Part shown: in pieces, positions 21,646 through 33,045 of the stretch
Layout of the letters: each line of letters opens with the position of its first letter
Position numbering within the stretch: the stretch's first letter is position 1
Source of the DNA: Angiostrongylus vasorum
Taxonomy: Eukaryota > Nematoda > Chromadorea > Rhabditida > Metastrongylidae
DNA length: 64,000 nucleotides
NCBI GenBank assembly: GCA_018806985.1
Contig: JADANN010000032.1
Span: 584,001-648,000, forward strand
Direction of reading: 5' to 3'
Notes under the pieces: generated by a model
The model's database searches: none
What the model was told of the DNA's origin: nothing
Seen by the model: only the letters and a program-made list of their open reading frames with translations
Translations under genes and position numbers: made by a program

Positions 21646-22902
21646 TCAGACATAACGTGCCTTGCATTGCTTGAAGACCTCATTGAATCCATTACACAGA
21701 GACACATCTGACTGGTTTTGAGTGCTAAAATTTTAAAAATTGTAGCACAGACCTAGTAAAACCAACACAGTGTAATTCTTATCATATAAAAGTGAGGAAA
21801 GCTACTAGACAGAAGAAAAAATACAAGAAGAAATAAAATCTTACCATTCGATAAACTGCCGCCACTCGAACTCACACGGTTGAGCATACGCCTGAGGCTG
21901 ATGGTCAGTCGCTGGTGCCACTGCTTGCGCAGGAGCCGATTCGGGAGTGGATGATCCTCCACCCGTCATCATATTTCCAACAGCATGGCCCTACAAACCA
22001 TAGCAAATAGGCGTAAACCTCAGCTCACCACACTTCAAATAAAAGCGGAAGTGTTATTGTCGTAAGAAGGTGAAAGTGTAATTGGAAACCCATTTCCTGT
22101 ATGTTCTCCGCAAAAGCAGAGTTGCGCAGTGAAAGTGATGCCGATCGTCACAAGCATGGCACTGGTCTGAACCTGATCCGTGCTCACTACACCATTCATC
22201 CTCTGGAGTCGGGAGATTTGTGCTAGACTTGTCTGGGAACAATTCACTCTATGAAATCCTAGTCAGGACGCTCTACCTCTGCAATTCGAACAGTCCGGGA
22301 GAATCGACTCCAGCATTCAAAAACATTCGTAAAGAATAAGATGACAACCCTCAAACAGCAACCAAACCCACACGCGAAAAGCTCGATAACCTTCTTGGAA
22401 CGTGGATGAGAGGACACGAATCAGATGCAAAACGCGCAGGGATCCGCGCAGCAGGTGTGAAGAAAGGTCGTATAAGAAAAAAAGATGGCCATTTTAAGCG
22501 AGATTGACTTTTCTATACGGATACTCATTTAAAAGAAGACCGAAACCAGGAGTCGTCCTAGAAGAAAAAAGGCCTCCAAATGTGAAAGTACTACAGCTTG
22601 TACAAACCGTGAAGACGGGCAACCCAACTACAAAAGTATTTGAATAAAGCACAAAAATTTTGATAACTTACAACAGCGCTACCAATGGCCACTCCTCCAG
22701 CGGTGGCTGCCATTTGACCAAGAAGTCCTGGACCCTGGGAAGGAGCAGTAGCTGGAGTTCCCAATGGAACAGGTGCCGCAGCAGCAGGCTTATTAGGGAT
22801 TTGTGACATTGGTCTAGGTGCTGGACTCGAACGCATTGTCGGTGGCGCAGAAGAGCGAACCGGTGCCGAAGGTTTCGGCGATGCAGTTCTTCGACGAACC
22901 AT
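21646..22902 (-). CDS. har-1: HAR-1/CHCHD2-CHCHD10 orthologue, mitochondrial CHCH protein
   Basis: This is a complete three-exon gene: 22672-22902, 21845-21990 and 21646-21724, totalling 456 nt (151 aa). CHCHD2/10 proteins sit in the mitochondrial intermembrane space, affect MICOS/respiratory chain function and are linked to human ALS and Parkinson disease. The N-terminus is a basic, proline/alanine-rich presequence (MVRRRTASPKPSAPVRSS). A glycine-rich hydrophobic segment crosses the first junction (GGVAIGSAV then GHAVGNMM). The C-terminal CHCH domain has an exact twin CX9C (CEFEWRQFIEC and CNGFNEVFKQC); one cysteine codon is split by intron 2 (TG|C), which confirms the splice choice. An acceptor-like 'gcttag' lies 5 nt before the ATG and may be a trans-splice site. 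Intron 2 is 120 bp and intron 1 is 681 bp. Confidence 0.95.
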
Positions 22903-25129
22903 TTTCCCTAAGCACTAGTTTAGAACCGAATGATACAGCAATACCCAGCAATTAAATTCGTACTTGAAGCAGTAGGATTAACAACAAGACGAGATAACTA
23001 TAAGTAAAAGGAAGTACTGTTGACAGCACAATCACTCAGACCATTTTTAAACAATCAATCAGTAAACATTCCGAACACTAAAAGGACGACAACATCGACT
23101 AGCTCGACGCTGCTCTATGAAGAGTTCTCTGGGAATTAAAAGGATACTCAAAACGTAGGTAGTACAGCCTGGATCGCAAATCCACCCGTCAGATACCGAG
23201 CATAACGAAGATCCAGCGAACGATCGGTGGAGCACCGTATACCCAGCGCGTGACATTTGTCACGTGACGTGTTGTCGGCCGAATTAATTTATCGAGGTTC
23301 TGCTATTACTGGATTCTTACAGGACCGGTGCGCTCTACAAGTATTGGTCTTGGGCAAGAAAAACGCCCATGCCTATTGATTGGAGTACGGTTTCATTAGG
23401 AAACATGTTAACCCACGTCTTCCCAACAACTTCCCCTCGTTGTCAATGCTTCACTTGAAACAGATATAAACGTAAAGCTGTGAAATATATTGGATAGATA
23501 TAGGAATGAAAGGAGTGATTGAGCGGTACCGCTAATAGATACAACCATTTAAATCGATTTTCTTGTCAGTGCGGTCGGGAACATTGGGTGACACAGCGCT
23601 CGCCTACCTTATCAATATCAGTCCGTCATACTTCTAACCATTAGTATGACTTAAAAGCTCCTACATAAATGCCTTACTAAAGCCATACGTTATATGGTCC
23701 TGCCAGGGTCGTTATATGGCTAGACTCAAAAAATGTGTGGTAGCAGGTATTTCCGTACTGAATGAATCTTTCGAACTGTTCGACGAAGAACGATCACCAT
23801 TGAGTCTACTACGCATCGGTCCTAGTTAGCCCGCTGCAAACGTACAACCGAATCAGTATGACAGTCAAACAGTTTCCTAGAGCTAAACTTACACCAGAAG
23901 GTTTTAGTAACTTTCCCATGTGTCAGCAGGTGAAACTACCTACTACTTCCTTGTGAACAGTAGGAAAACCGTCACAATGAAGTATCTTATCGATTTCCTT
24001 TGATGATCAATCCCCACGTATCGTCCAGGTTTCAGTACTTCTTCAGATAACTTCATTGCCTAGCAACCATCACTCACACACGCTCAGTTTCTTGCTTAGG
24101 TTCGTCTGCGACTTAAGGACGTCTCATCTTTTCTTAATATTGGGAAACTCAGCAGTGACACTAGCCTGTTAAGTGTGACAGGCAGCTATCATCATTTCAT
24201 ATGAATCGGAGTGGAAGTTGCTGTTTAGCAACATGGATTGCTCCAGAACAGCGGCGATTTTTGCGACTTCTAGAAGAAGATGTAACAAACAGAATACATC
24301 ATTGGAGAAGTATTATCGGTAGTCAAAAACGTGCATCAGAAACCATAACGCCTGTGGCCTGTGTTAACGAGACCTCACGCCAAACAACAACCACTCACGA
24401 AGTACCCCAGTAACAAATCGCTGAGAAAGATATCAACAACCAAGGTGTCGGAAAGAAGCAGGATATTCGTACCCTCCAAAAGCTCAGAAACCTACCGTAA
24501 TGCGATTGATAAGATTCTGTCCTACTGACAAAGTTGGGTACACCTAACAAATTTCACCTCGATTTAAGCAATGTGCATTTGATGATGGTGGTTTAAACTC
24601 CGCATCAATTTTCGAACAACTTTATGATACGATTGCTAAAGAAAACGAACCGTCGCTGACCGTTAACAAGCATAATTTTGATGTTCAACGGCTCATGGCA
24701 AATCAATGTTTATAGCAACCTAAAGTTCGAGTGGAATGGTAAACGAAGCATTCCTCACTATTAATTCTTTCTAAGGTTAGAACAGTTCTTTTTAGAATTA
24801 GACAGAAGATCAGACAGCCTTTAAATACGTATTAAGTGAAAAGCGAGGTAGGTGTCAACAAGTGGGGAATATTTATAAACGAGGACAACACGTAGCAAAA
24901 AGAGTGCAAGATCGCGTGGTCGACGACTGCGTAGCAAACACATCACCGACGCCTAATGCTCGCCGCTGTATTCGGGTACATCTGGTCTAGCAACATGTAC
25001 TGCTTTTATATTTCGATATTTTGGAAACACTTTTGGAATCCTGTAACTCCATAAGACAATCATCGTTCATCACAGCAAATAGGAAGGAAGGAATAATTGA
25101 CTGAAATACTTACTTTACACTTGATATTT
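22903..25129. other. Region upstream of har-1, nothing recognised
   Basis: The first few hundred bases presumably hold the har-1 promoter. I found no protein family, RNA gene or repeat copy in the rest. Confidence 0.4.
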
Positions 25130-25505
25130 GAACGCCCCGTCCTCACTGGTTGTGCGGGCCCCAGCATAATCACCATTTTTCGGAGATTTGCTGACTAAGC
25201 CATTGTGATTCCCTGGAATCCCGGGGCCAAGCTGATCTCGGGATTCCAGGGCTTAACCACCACTGGCAGTTGCAGGCCTTTTTGTATCAGAGGGAGATTT
25301 GCCACCATGCGACTTTAATACCAGGACGGTGGTGGATCCTGGTATTGGTTTACTCTTAGTTAGGGTTCCTGATGGAAACGCCGGACTCCTTCTTAGCTTG
25401 GGAGACCGTGCCGGGAGGATGAATCCCCCCACTGTACATCGCAGTCCGACACCCAGGAACACCTCCCAGCCACGATGAGGCGGTAAACCGTTGGGAGGAA
25501 TTGAC
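25130..25505 (+). repeat. RepB, near full-length
   Basis: It runs from CCCCGTCCTCACTGGTTGTG to GAGGCGGTAAACCGTTGGGA. It contains the internal hairpin ATACCAGGA...TCCTGGTAT (25319-25348). A local difference near 25205-25250 (cccggggccaagctgatctc) suggests a small rearrangement. Confidence 0.85.
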
Positions 25506-26139
25506 TGAAATAGGTTAAAAAATTGAACTAAAACGGCTTTAACTGTCGTTGGAGACAATGTTAACCTCATCTGCAGTCAGTTCTTCATCGTCGAGATTGA
25601 ACAAGAATAAGTGGAGACGCTGAGTGTATTGGTGAATCTCCTCTTTTTCCCGTGTAGAGGATGTTGAGAAAGTGAGTAGGGTGATTAAGGATTCTTAAAC
25701 TGATGATTGAAGAAATATCTGTGGCCGATTTTCGCTTGTGCAAGAGACGAAAAGAGAAAAGAAAGAGAAGATGTCGTGAGAACCGACAACTTTCGAAGAA
25801 GTTGGAAGATTTGCGTCATTCTGACGTCAGCAAGATAGTGTTACACTGCCAATGTTTAGGTATTAATGTATCTCCTGTCCTTTATTTTAAATTCAACCTA
25901 TTAGGTTCAAACTAGTGGCAAATGACAGGTTTGAAAAAACTCTTAGCACACCTCCATTTCAACGCTTATGATATACGAAAAAGAGTTGTCGACTGGCGAA
26001 AACATCTGTATAAGTAAGGCCTAAGTGCCGTTTGCATAGATGGTCACATTCCACCAAGACATTCCATATATAAGGTACAAATATGGGACCAAACTATTGG
26101 AATTATGCGGTAAAAGCGTTTAAACATGGCTGATAGGGA
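25506..26139 (+). other. Unassigned stretch with a basic open frame
   Basis: An open frame at 25703-25915 encodes a basic, charged stretch (CKRRKEKRKRRCRENRQLSK, then KLEDLRHSD) that could be a coiled-coil exon ending at a GT after 25824. No family is recognised and there is no supporting neighbouring exon. Confidence 0.2.
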
Positions 26140-26415
26140 TAAGGAAAAGCTCTGGGTGTTGACCAATCCCTGACGAATGCTCCATGCATCCGACTTCACT
26201 AAACATTGTTAGAGGTGACTGAATCCATACCTGGCCTCTGCAGTGACTCGTGATGGCCTACCGATGGGTCGAGTCAGTGGTACACTCATCTCGGACAGGT
26301 CTGGCATTACTTTGCCGACCACGGAAAGATAGAAGGCTTGGTGAGCCCACGATGTTGGATCGAAACCATGTGTATAGCAGGGCACCTCCGTCCACTGCGC
26401 TACATGTGCTCATTA
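26140..26415 (-). repeat. SINE1 copy
   Basis: A full-length but diverged copy. The head on the - strand is AGCACATGTAGCGCAGTGGA; the tail is at 26140. Confidence 0.82.
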
Positions 26416-27447
26416 ATTGAAAGATAAAGGGGAAATCATTATGTCTGACAAATATGTCATGACATTTCTCTCCACCAACTCATCTACATTGAGAGTAATT
26501 GAAAACAACAATTAGGGAGAAGTTTCTCGAAAGAAACCAAGATAGCCTAATACTTCTCATATTTCGGGACAACTAGCTAGTGATACGCAGGATTTTATCT
26601 CCACACAGTTTAGGTGCTACACGGCTTTTCTACCAATTAGCCCCACAGACGGATTTTGTGAAAGCACGGAGAGTTCCCATGGGGCTGTGCAGACCATTAC
26701 GATCAATCAGTTGAAGATTCAATTGTATTTGAATGTTCCTCAGCCTGCTAGTGATCCCACGCCCCCAAGTAGCCATGTTCTCTCGTGGACCGATTGACTG
26801 TCGAAGACCCTTTTACGAAGATTTGTAATACGTTTTGGCTACTTCAAGGGAGATGCTGTCTTTTTACACCTGATTCCAGTAGCTATTGTTGTTCCCACAA
26901 TGCGATCCTCATACTTGAATAATTAAATCTCTGACTAATAACAGTAACAAAACGAAATCGGTACCTATGAACTACAACTAATTACCATAACGATGCTAAG
27001 ATATTCGCAAAACTTGGACCCCGAGCCAGATCGAACCACGAAGCCGAATCGAACTATTTACCATGGGAAAAGTACTATCACTGCCAATGAGTAGAACAAT
27101 GTGCAATCTACCAACGAAGTACGACGAGAAACAACTAACGTATCACGTCAATATATTTAGCCTAAAAGTAAATTGCGAGCTGCAAAAAACGACTTGGCAG
27201 GAAGTGGCAGTGCAGTAGATCGTTTGTGGTGAATGGGTCAGCCGCATGGCACAGCTGCCTGGACAGCTCTAGAACATTCGAAAATCGATGAAGTATGTGA
27301 TTAAGGGCTGCCTAAGGTGGGTACAAACTGCTGGAGACGCAGAGTGGCCAGAGGCATCTCACCAATCAATGGTAACGATGGTCCTGCACAGATGCACGCG
27401 GTACAAGCGGAATTATGTCGCAACAGATTGGGTGACAATAGTAAAAT
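26416..27447. other. Mostly unassigned; F1 fragment
   Basis: Bases 26985-27060 contain an F1 end fragment (aacgatgctaagatattcgc, then aaaacttggaccccgagcc). No gene is seen elsewhere. Confidence 0.45.
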
Positions 27448-27735
27448 AATGGAGTAAAGATAAAAACTCTCGGCTTCGATCAATCCCCTGAGGGATGCGC
27501 CATTCATTCGACTTTATTAAGCACCGTTGGAGGTGATTGAATGCATATCTGACCTTTACAGTGACTCGCGGCGGTTTACCGATGCATCGAGCCAATGCTG
27601 CTATCTTCCCAGACAAATATGGTACCAATTCGCCGATTACGGAGGGATGGAAAGTTTGTTGAGCCACGAGAGCGTGGGTCGACCTCATGTTTGTATTGCA
27701 AGGTGCCTCCGACCACTGCGCTACACGCGCCTTTA
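27448..27735 (-). repeat. SINE1 copy with short flanking repeat
   Basis: The head on the - strand is GCGTGTAGCGCAGTGGTCGG, with tail at 27448-27470. The sequence ataatgga occurs just outside both ends (left about 27444, right about 27735), consistent with a target-site duplication. Confidence 0.85.
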
Positions 27736-28009
27736 TAATGGAATAATGTACGAAGAATATGGAGAACGCGCGAAGATAATAATAGCTAGAGAGTTCTATC
27801 AATAGGGTAGATGGTCTTTATATAATATGTACCAAGCAATTTAAAGCCAGATGGAACTAACCTAAAAAAATCTTTGCAAGAAGTATTTTGATAATGGTAC
27901 TGACTTCGTGTTGGCTTAGCCGTTTAGAAGATCATGATTATTAATGTCGGGGGTAGAAGAAAGTCGGCTCTTAGAAATATTTCAATAATGTGCAACTTTT
28001 ATCTATTTC

Positions 28010-28345
28010 ATATTACTGCTTTCCACGGCAGGGTATGATGTGAAATGCGACTACAATGGTGCTGAGATATTTGCCAGATTTTTGACCCGAAAACAGTTCG
28101 AACCGTGATAAACCCTTCCGGGAGCTCACGTATTACGCGCGGTACCACTGTGGCCTTCGTTTTCAATTTCTCTCAGCCAGTTTGCTACTTAAACGGTAGC
28201 ATCAGAGAGACAGGCGAGAAACGAAGGACCTGGATGGTGTGGTGGTGAACGCGTTACTTCCCGAAAAGGACAATAGCGCGTTTCGTTCCCCACCGCAGAC
28301 ACCTGCGGTCCGGAGTTTCTGCAAATATCTCGGCAATCTTGTACT
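28010..28345. repeat. F1 foldback element
   Basis: The left arm begins acggcagggtatgatgtgaa and is diverged in its tRNA-like part. The right arm is close to consensus (tggtgtggtggtgaacgcg, then acacctgcggtccggagttt). Confidence 0.8.
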
Positions 28346-28349
28346 CTTT

Positions 28350-28440
28350 GGGTTGTTTGGTTTACACGGGGTTGTTAAGAAAAGTTTTTCATTCAGCTAA
28401 TGTTTCGACGTCTTCCCTTTCTTCAGAACTGCGATGGTTC
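28350..28440 (-). repeat. PLE terminus with decayed hammerhead motif
   Basis: On the - strand CTGAAGA...GAAAC ATT AGCT occupies 28396-28431. The CUGANGA and GAAAC blocks survive but stem II is weak. Its sequence resembles the better-preserved copy at 60017-60052. Confidence 0.45.
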
Positions 28441-28619
28441 GAGCTGACTTCCCTCAGTCGTTCTTCTTTGTGATGCGGGTCTTTGTTGTCGTGTCAAGTT
28501 GAATCTTCTTGAGTGGATCACCGCCCGAATGAAATGACCTCAATCGGTGGTGTCCTGTTACACAGGACGGATGTTCATTAACTGATTGCTCGTTAATAGA
28601 AATTTGTTTTACTCGAAAG

Positions 28620-29165
28620 CCACAATAACGCTGAGGTTGTATGAAAAACTCCGACCCCAGTTCAGATTCGAACCCGCGACTACACCTTCCGGAAGTTCAC
28701 GTGTTACCCATTGCACCACCGAGCGACGTGCATTGTGGTAGTTTCAGACGTGTTTCAGCTCTCGCGTTTCTATCAACAATCATCCGTCAGGAGCAACGAT
28801 CTGAGGAGTGCAAGTGGGCCGTTGAACTCAGTTATGCTGAGGCTGCAGTCGAAATTACAATGTTTAACTTTTTATTTACTACCTATTATTTTTTTCATGG
28901 CAAGGTATTATTTGAATGATGATGAAACACAATGATGTTGAGATATTTGCAAAAACTCAGGGCCTCAGGTGACCTTCGAACCCGCGATTACTATTTCCTG
29001 GGGCCCACGTGTTAGCATACGTGAAATGCAAAGCAAGTGCATCGGTAGTGCAGTAGGCAAGATGTAAGCCAACAGAAAAGGTAAGCTCGGGTTCGAATCT
29101 CTACCGGGTTCTGAGTTTTGCACATATCGCGGTATCATTGTGGTTGTATTTCACACCATACCCTG
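28620..29165. repeat. F1 elements, tandem, upstream of RTE-B copy 2
   Basis: An inverted tRNA-like arm at 28665-28725 (- strand) is followed by the F1 middle segment (gttaagctgaggctgtagtc type). A second set follows: - strand arm 28970-29020 and + strand arm 29038-29105 (gcatcggtagtgcagtaggc and ggttcgaatct), ending at the family terminus (catt...accataccctgccatg). Confidence 0.8.
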
Positions 29166-29374
29166 CCATGTCACGGATATCCCCCTAGAGGGATAAAGGG
29201 GATCCATGCCGGTTAGTCGCAAGGCAACGTGGCGCGTTCATAGGAGTATAAGGGGTTAGTCGCGGACCAAAAACGACCGTATGTTTTCCTGAGAATCAGG
29301 TGGATCCAGGGGATGGACTCCCTGTTCCTGATCCTCCGATTTAACACATACCTTCTGTATTTGTGAGGACATAT

Positions 29375-29670
29375 TCACGCAAGCGTAGAGGCTTGTGTAG
29401 CATAGTGGCTAGAGGTGCTCTGCTGTAGACATAGGTTCGAGCAAGCGCCGGATGCCAAAGAAATTCCATGCCTCTGGTGTCGACAAATTGCTAACAGTCC
29501 TGTCTGGGAGCGTAGCAGCACTGGTTAGATACATCGATAGGCCACCGTGAGTCATCGTGTAGGTCAAAATATGCATTTAATCACCTTCTAACGATGCTTG
29601 ATGAAGCCGAATGCATGGCGCATCTTTCAGGGCTTGATCAACGCAGAGAGCTTCATTCTTTATCCCTTTT
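29375..29670 (+). repeat. SINE1 copy at the 5' end of RTE-B copy 2
   Basis: The head is GTGTAGCATAGTGGCTAGAGG with a B box region AGGTTCGAGCA. The body and the 'cattctttatcccttttattc' tail follow. Position and orientation match the SINE1 in RTE-B copy 1. Confidence 0.85.
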
Positions 29671-32224
29671 ATTCATGCAAGCGTGTGTTAGTGTGCTCTC
29701 GTTTATGTGCATTTTATTCTACGAGCCAATTGCGCCAAAAGCATCCACGGCAGGGGTTGGGTAGGACAAGTACGGAAAGGTTGCTAAAATCTCAGGGGCC
29801 ATTTCCTAGGCTGCCTAAATCTCGAAGGACTAATGTGACGATCTGTACCCACAATGAACGCACATTTGCATTTGAATCCTCGGAAGAAGACTTGATCATG
29901 CAGGCACGAAGGATAAGGTCGAACGTCATCGGGCTGTCTGATACAACGCTCATTCAATGCCGTTTATGACATCGAAAAGATGAACTGTTCTCCGAAACGT
30001 GCGACAGTGGAAAAAGTTGCGGTGTTGGCATTCTTGTCAACATGAGTTTGGCCACGAACATAGATTCATTCGAACAACTAACTAACAATCCGTTTCGGAC
30101 GTTTACGATTGAAGAGATGTCTTCTACGCACAAACATCAAGCTACGACGAAGACGAAATTGAAGCGTTTTTGTATGGACGTGGAGAAGTTCTATAGAGAA
30201 GACCATACATTTCTTAAGGTCTTTCTTATCACTGGAGATTTTAACGCTAAGAATGGACACAGAAGGGCGTCTGGTGAACAAATCTTCCCACCCACGGATT
30301 AGAATGAAACGATCAGCATAAGCGGCTGTCTGAGCTTATCATGACAACCAAGACCATTAACGGTAACTCGCATTTCCAAAACCCCACTCTCAACGCTGGA
30401 AGTGGGAGCTCTCAATGGAGCGTATTGTAACGAAACAGACCACAACATAGTAAACTGAGCGTTTTGCCTAACTGATATCGCTGTTGTCTCGAAATTCTAC
30501 AAAAGATCGGACCATAGCCTCATCCGCGAAAGATTTAATCTCTTGATGAAAGCAGAAAGCCGCAAACGGAGGTAAGGTTCAAAAAGCGAGGCATCAAAAC
30601 TACATAAACAGGGATCTATTTAGATCACTAGTCGCCTCTTGGGGAAGATGGCGCTATTGATAACATCGATGAAGAGTGCGACCTGCTTGTTCAGCGTCTT
30701 CACGTTAGCACTATGGAAGCTGAGGGCTCGAAATTTAGGGGAGAAGCGTCTGTCCTCAGAAACAATTGAGCTGATACGCCAGCGTGGAATCGCACGAGCT
30801 ACAGACAGCCGCGAACTCACGTTTGAAATTACAAAACAGTGTAGACAGGCGATAAAAGATTTTAAACAGATAGGAACAGCAGTTACGGTCGAAGCTTCAG
30901 AGGCTGGGGAAAGCACTCGCAAATTTCACCTAAACGCCTCCACTTGCAAAAGCAGTGTTGATGAACACTGTGGCGTGTACGGAACAGCTTCTGCTTTCAG
31001 AGAGGCAATGGAGAAGACTATTCATGACTACTACTCGGATCTCTTCAGTAGCCTCGTCCTCCTAGCTCCATAAAACCTTCCGAAATCCGATATGCTATTT
31101 CGTCGGTGAAAAATTGAACAAAGCCGGGTCCAGACAGGGTGAGATCTGAACGACTAAAGAAACTTCCGCCAGTCCTTGAAACACACTGACTCGGCTCTTC
31201 ACATGTTAGCTGTCAGAATGCAAGGTTCTCACTCAGTGGAAGAACAGCAAGACCGTGTTATTGTTCAAGAAGGACGACCTACACGATATCGGCAACTAAC
31301 GTCGAATCTGCTTGTTGTCTATCTTCTACAAACTTTTCACTCGAGTCATCGTAAACGCACTTCTCAATATCAACAGGATTGACAGAAAACTGGGCGAAAG
31401 GCAGCCATGTGAGCAAGCTGAGTATAGGAAAAGGTTCAGCACGATGGACCACATCCATTGAAGAACAAGATACCGAAAAATACAAGAGACCACTCTGTCT
31501 TAGTTTCATCAATTCAAGGAATGCTTTTGAATCAGTTCGTGAAAAGAGGTTTCAACAGGATGATTCCACCTCGCCAAAATTATTCACTGCCTTCCTCCAG
31601 ACCGATATGCGAACATTGGAATGCGACAACATGGAAGTGGAAAAATCGATGCTCGGCAATCACACCATCTTTGCTTTGCTTATGACTTCGTCCTTATAAC
31701 ACCAAACATTGGCCAAGCGGAACGAATGCTTGCCGATTTTGATAAAGCCTGTGGAAACATTGGTCTTCGACTAAACCTCACGAAAACGATGTTCATGAGG
31801 AACGGATTCATTTCATATGCCCCATTCACGTTCAACGGAATGAATATATCCGAATGCTCCAATTACGTCTGTCTAGTTCGGCAAATCAATATGATGAACA
31901 ACTTGGCCCCAGAGTTGAGCAGAAGGAAACGAGCGGCAGGGGAGCTCTCAAGAGCATCGAGGATGTAGTGAAGAGAACAGAACATCCGACTCCGTGCCCA
32001 CCTTTTCCACTCAACCGTACTTCCTGCCTTAACGTATGCGTCAGAAACCTTGTCCCTGCGTAAAGCAGAGATGAAAGAGCACTCAGCGTAATTGAATGCG
32101 CAGTCGAAATGACGATGCTAGGAGTATCCTGTATCACACAAGTGAGAGAAGGGATCCGAAGGCCCTAGCTCCGTCAACGGTCAAAAACCAAAGATGCGTT
32201 TATCCTCTGCCCTTTGCATATGTG

Positions 32225-32228
<4 letters not shown>

Positions 32229-32285
<57 letters not shown>
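32229..32285. repeat. TA dinucleotide microsatellite
   Basis: About 57 bp of uninterrupted TA. It sits at the junction between RTE-B and the inserted RepB copy and creates spurious ORFs of alternating I and Y on both strands. Confidence 0.98.
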
Positions 32286-32289
<4 letters not shown>

Positions 32290-32290
<1 letters not shown>

Positions 32291-32690
32291 ATATTCCTTC
32301 CAACGGTTTACCGTCACATCGTGGGAGTGAGGTGTTCCTGGGTGTCGGACTGGGATGTACGGGGCGATTCATCCTCCCGGCACGGTCTCCCAAGCTAAGA
32401 AGGAGTCCGGCGTTTCCATCAGGAACCCTAACTAAGAAGTAAACCAATACCAGGATCCGCCACCGTCCTGGTATCAAAGTCGCATGGTGGCAATTCTCTC
32501 TCTGATCCAGAAGTGCTGCGACTGCCTGTGGCTGTGGCGACTAGACCTAGGGCAGACTTTGGCCAGGCTGTCCCTCAGGAATCAGGGGAACCACAATGGC
32601 TTAACCAGCAAATCACCGAAAAATGGAAATTAAGCTGGGAACCGCACAACCAGTGGAGACGGGCCATCCAAGTATCCAAGTAAATAAGTA
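32290..32690 (-). repeat. RepB inserted into RTE-B copy 2
   Basis: Full-length reverse copy from ccaacggtttaccg to ggccatccaagtatccaagt. RTE-B coding sequence resumes on the far side (GRTRNAYER-like frame, 'gggccggacacgtaatgcgt', about 32762). Confidence 0.88.
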
Positions 32691-33045
32691 ATGTAAAAAC
32701 ATTGCATTTTTTTAAAAGCAAATGAAACGTACAGACTGTACCGAAAAAGTCGAAGAGAAGTTGGGCCGGACACGTAATGCGTATGAACGACACGGATGGA
32801 CAAGAGCCGTCGTTAGTGACTGGATTCCTCGCGATGTCAAACGTACTGCAGGGGAGATCACCGACCTGATGGTCAGATTTCTTTACGAGAATCTTAGAAT
32901 CAAGTTATGATATCGAATGAATCCTTAGAGCCCGCAGAAGCCACTAAGCAACGCTTTTAATGTGACAGGGAGAAATGGTAAGTTTGCCGGCTCCCTCTCT
33001 ACTCACACGACGATCAGCGACACTCAAGGTGACGCAGGTATTGAG

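Larger units (their letters stand above)
29170..33045 (+). mobile_element. RTE-B copy 2 (RTE-type LINE), defective
   Basis: It has the same layout as copy 1: shared leader (29170-29375), SINE1 (29375-29670), endonuclease remnants (30000-30560; ITGDFNAKNGHR at about 30230-30265), reverse transcriptase (30630-31960) and C-terminal part (31960-32210 and 32740-33040). The catalytic FADD has become FAYD (31675-31686) and frames are broken. A TA microsatellite and a RepB copy interrupt the 3' part between 32222 and about 32690. Confidence 0.9.

Noticed and set aside
22591..22671. C-terminal extension of the har-1 first-exon ORF
   Set aside because: It is intron read-through; a GTAAGT donor at 22671 joins in phase to exon 21845-21990.
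32181..32477. ORFs of alternating I and Y on both strands
   Set aside because: They are produced by the TA microsatellite and the adjacent RepB; not coding.
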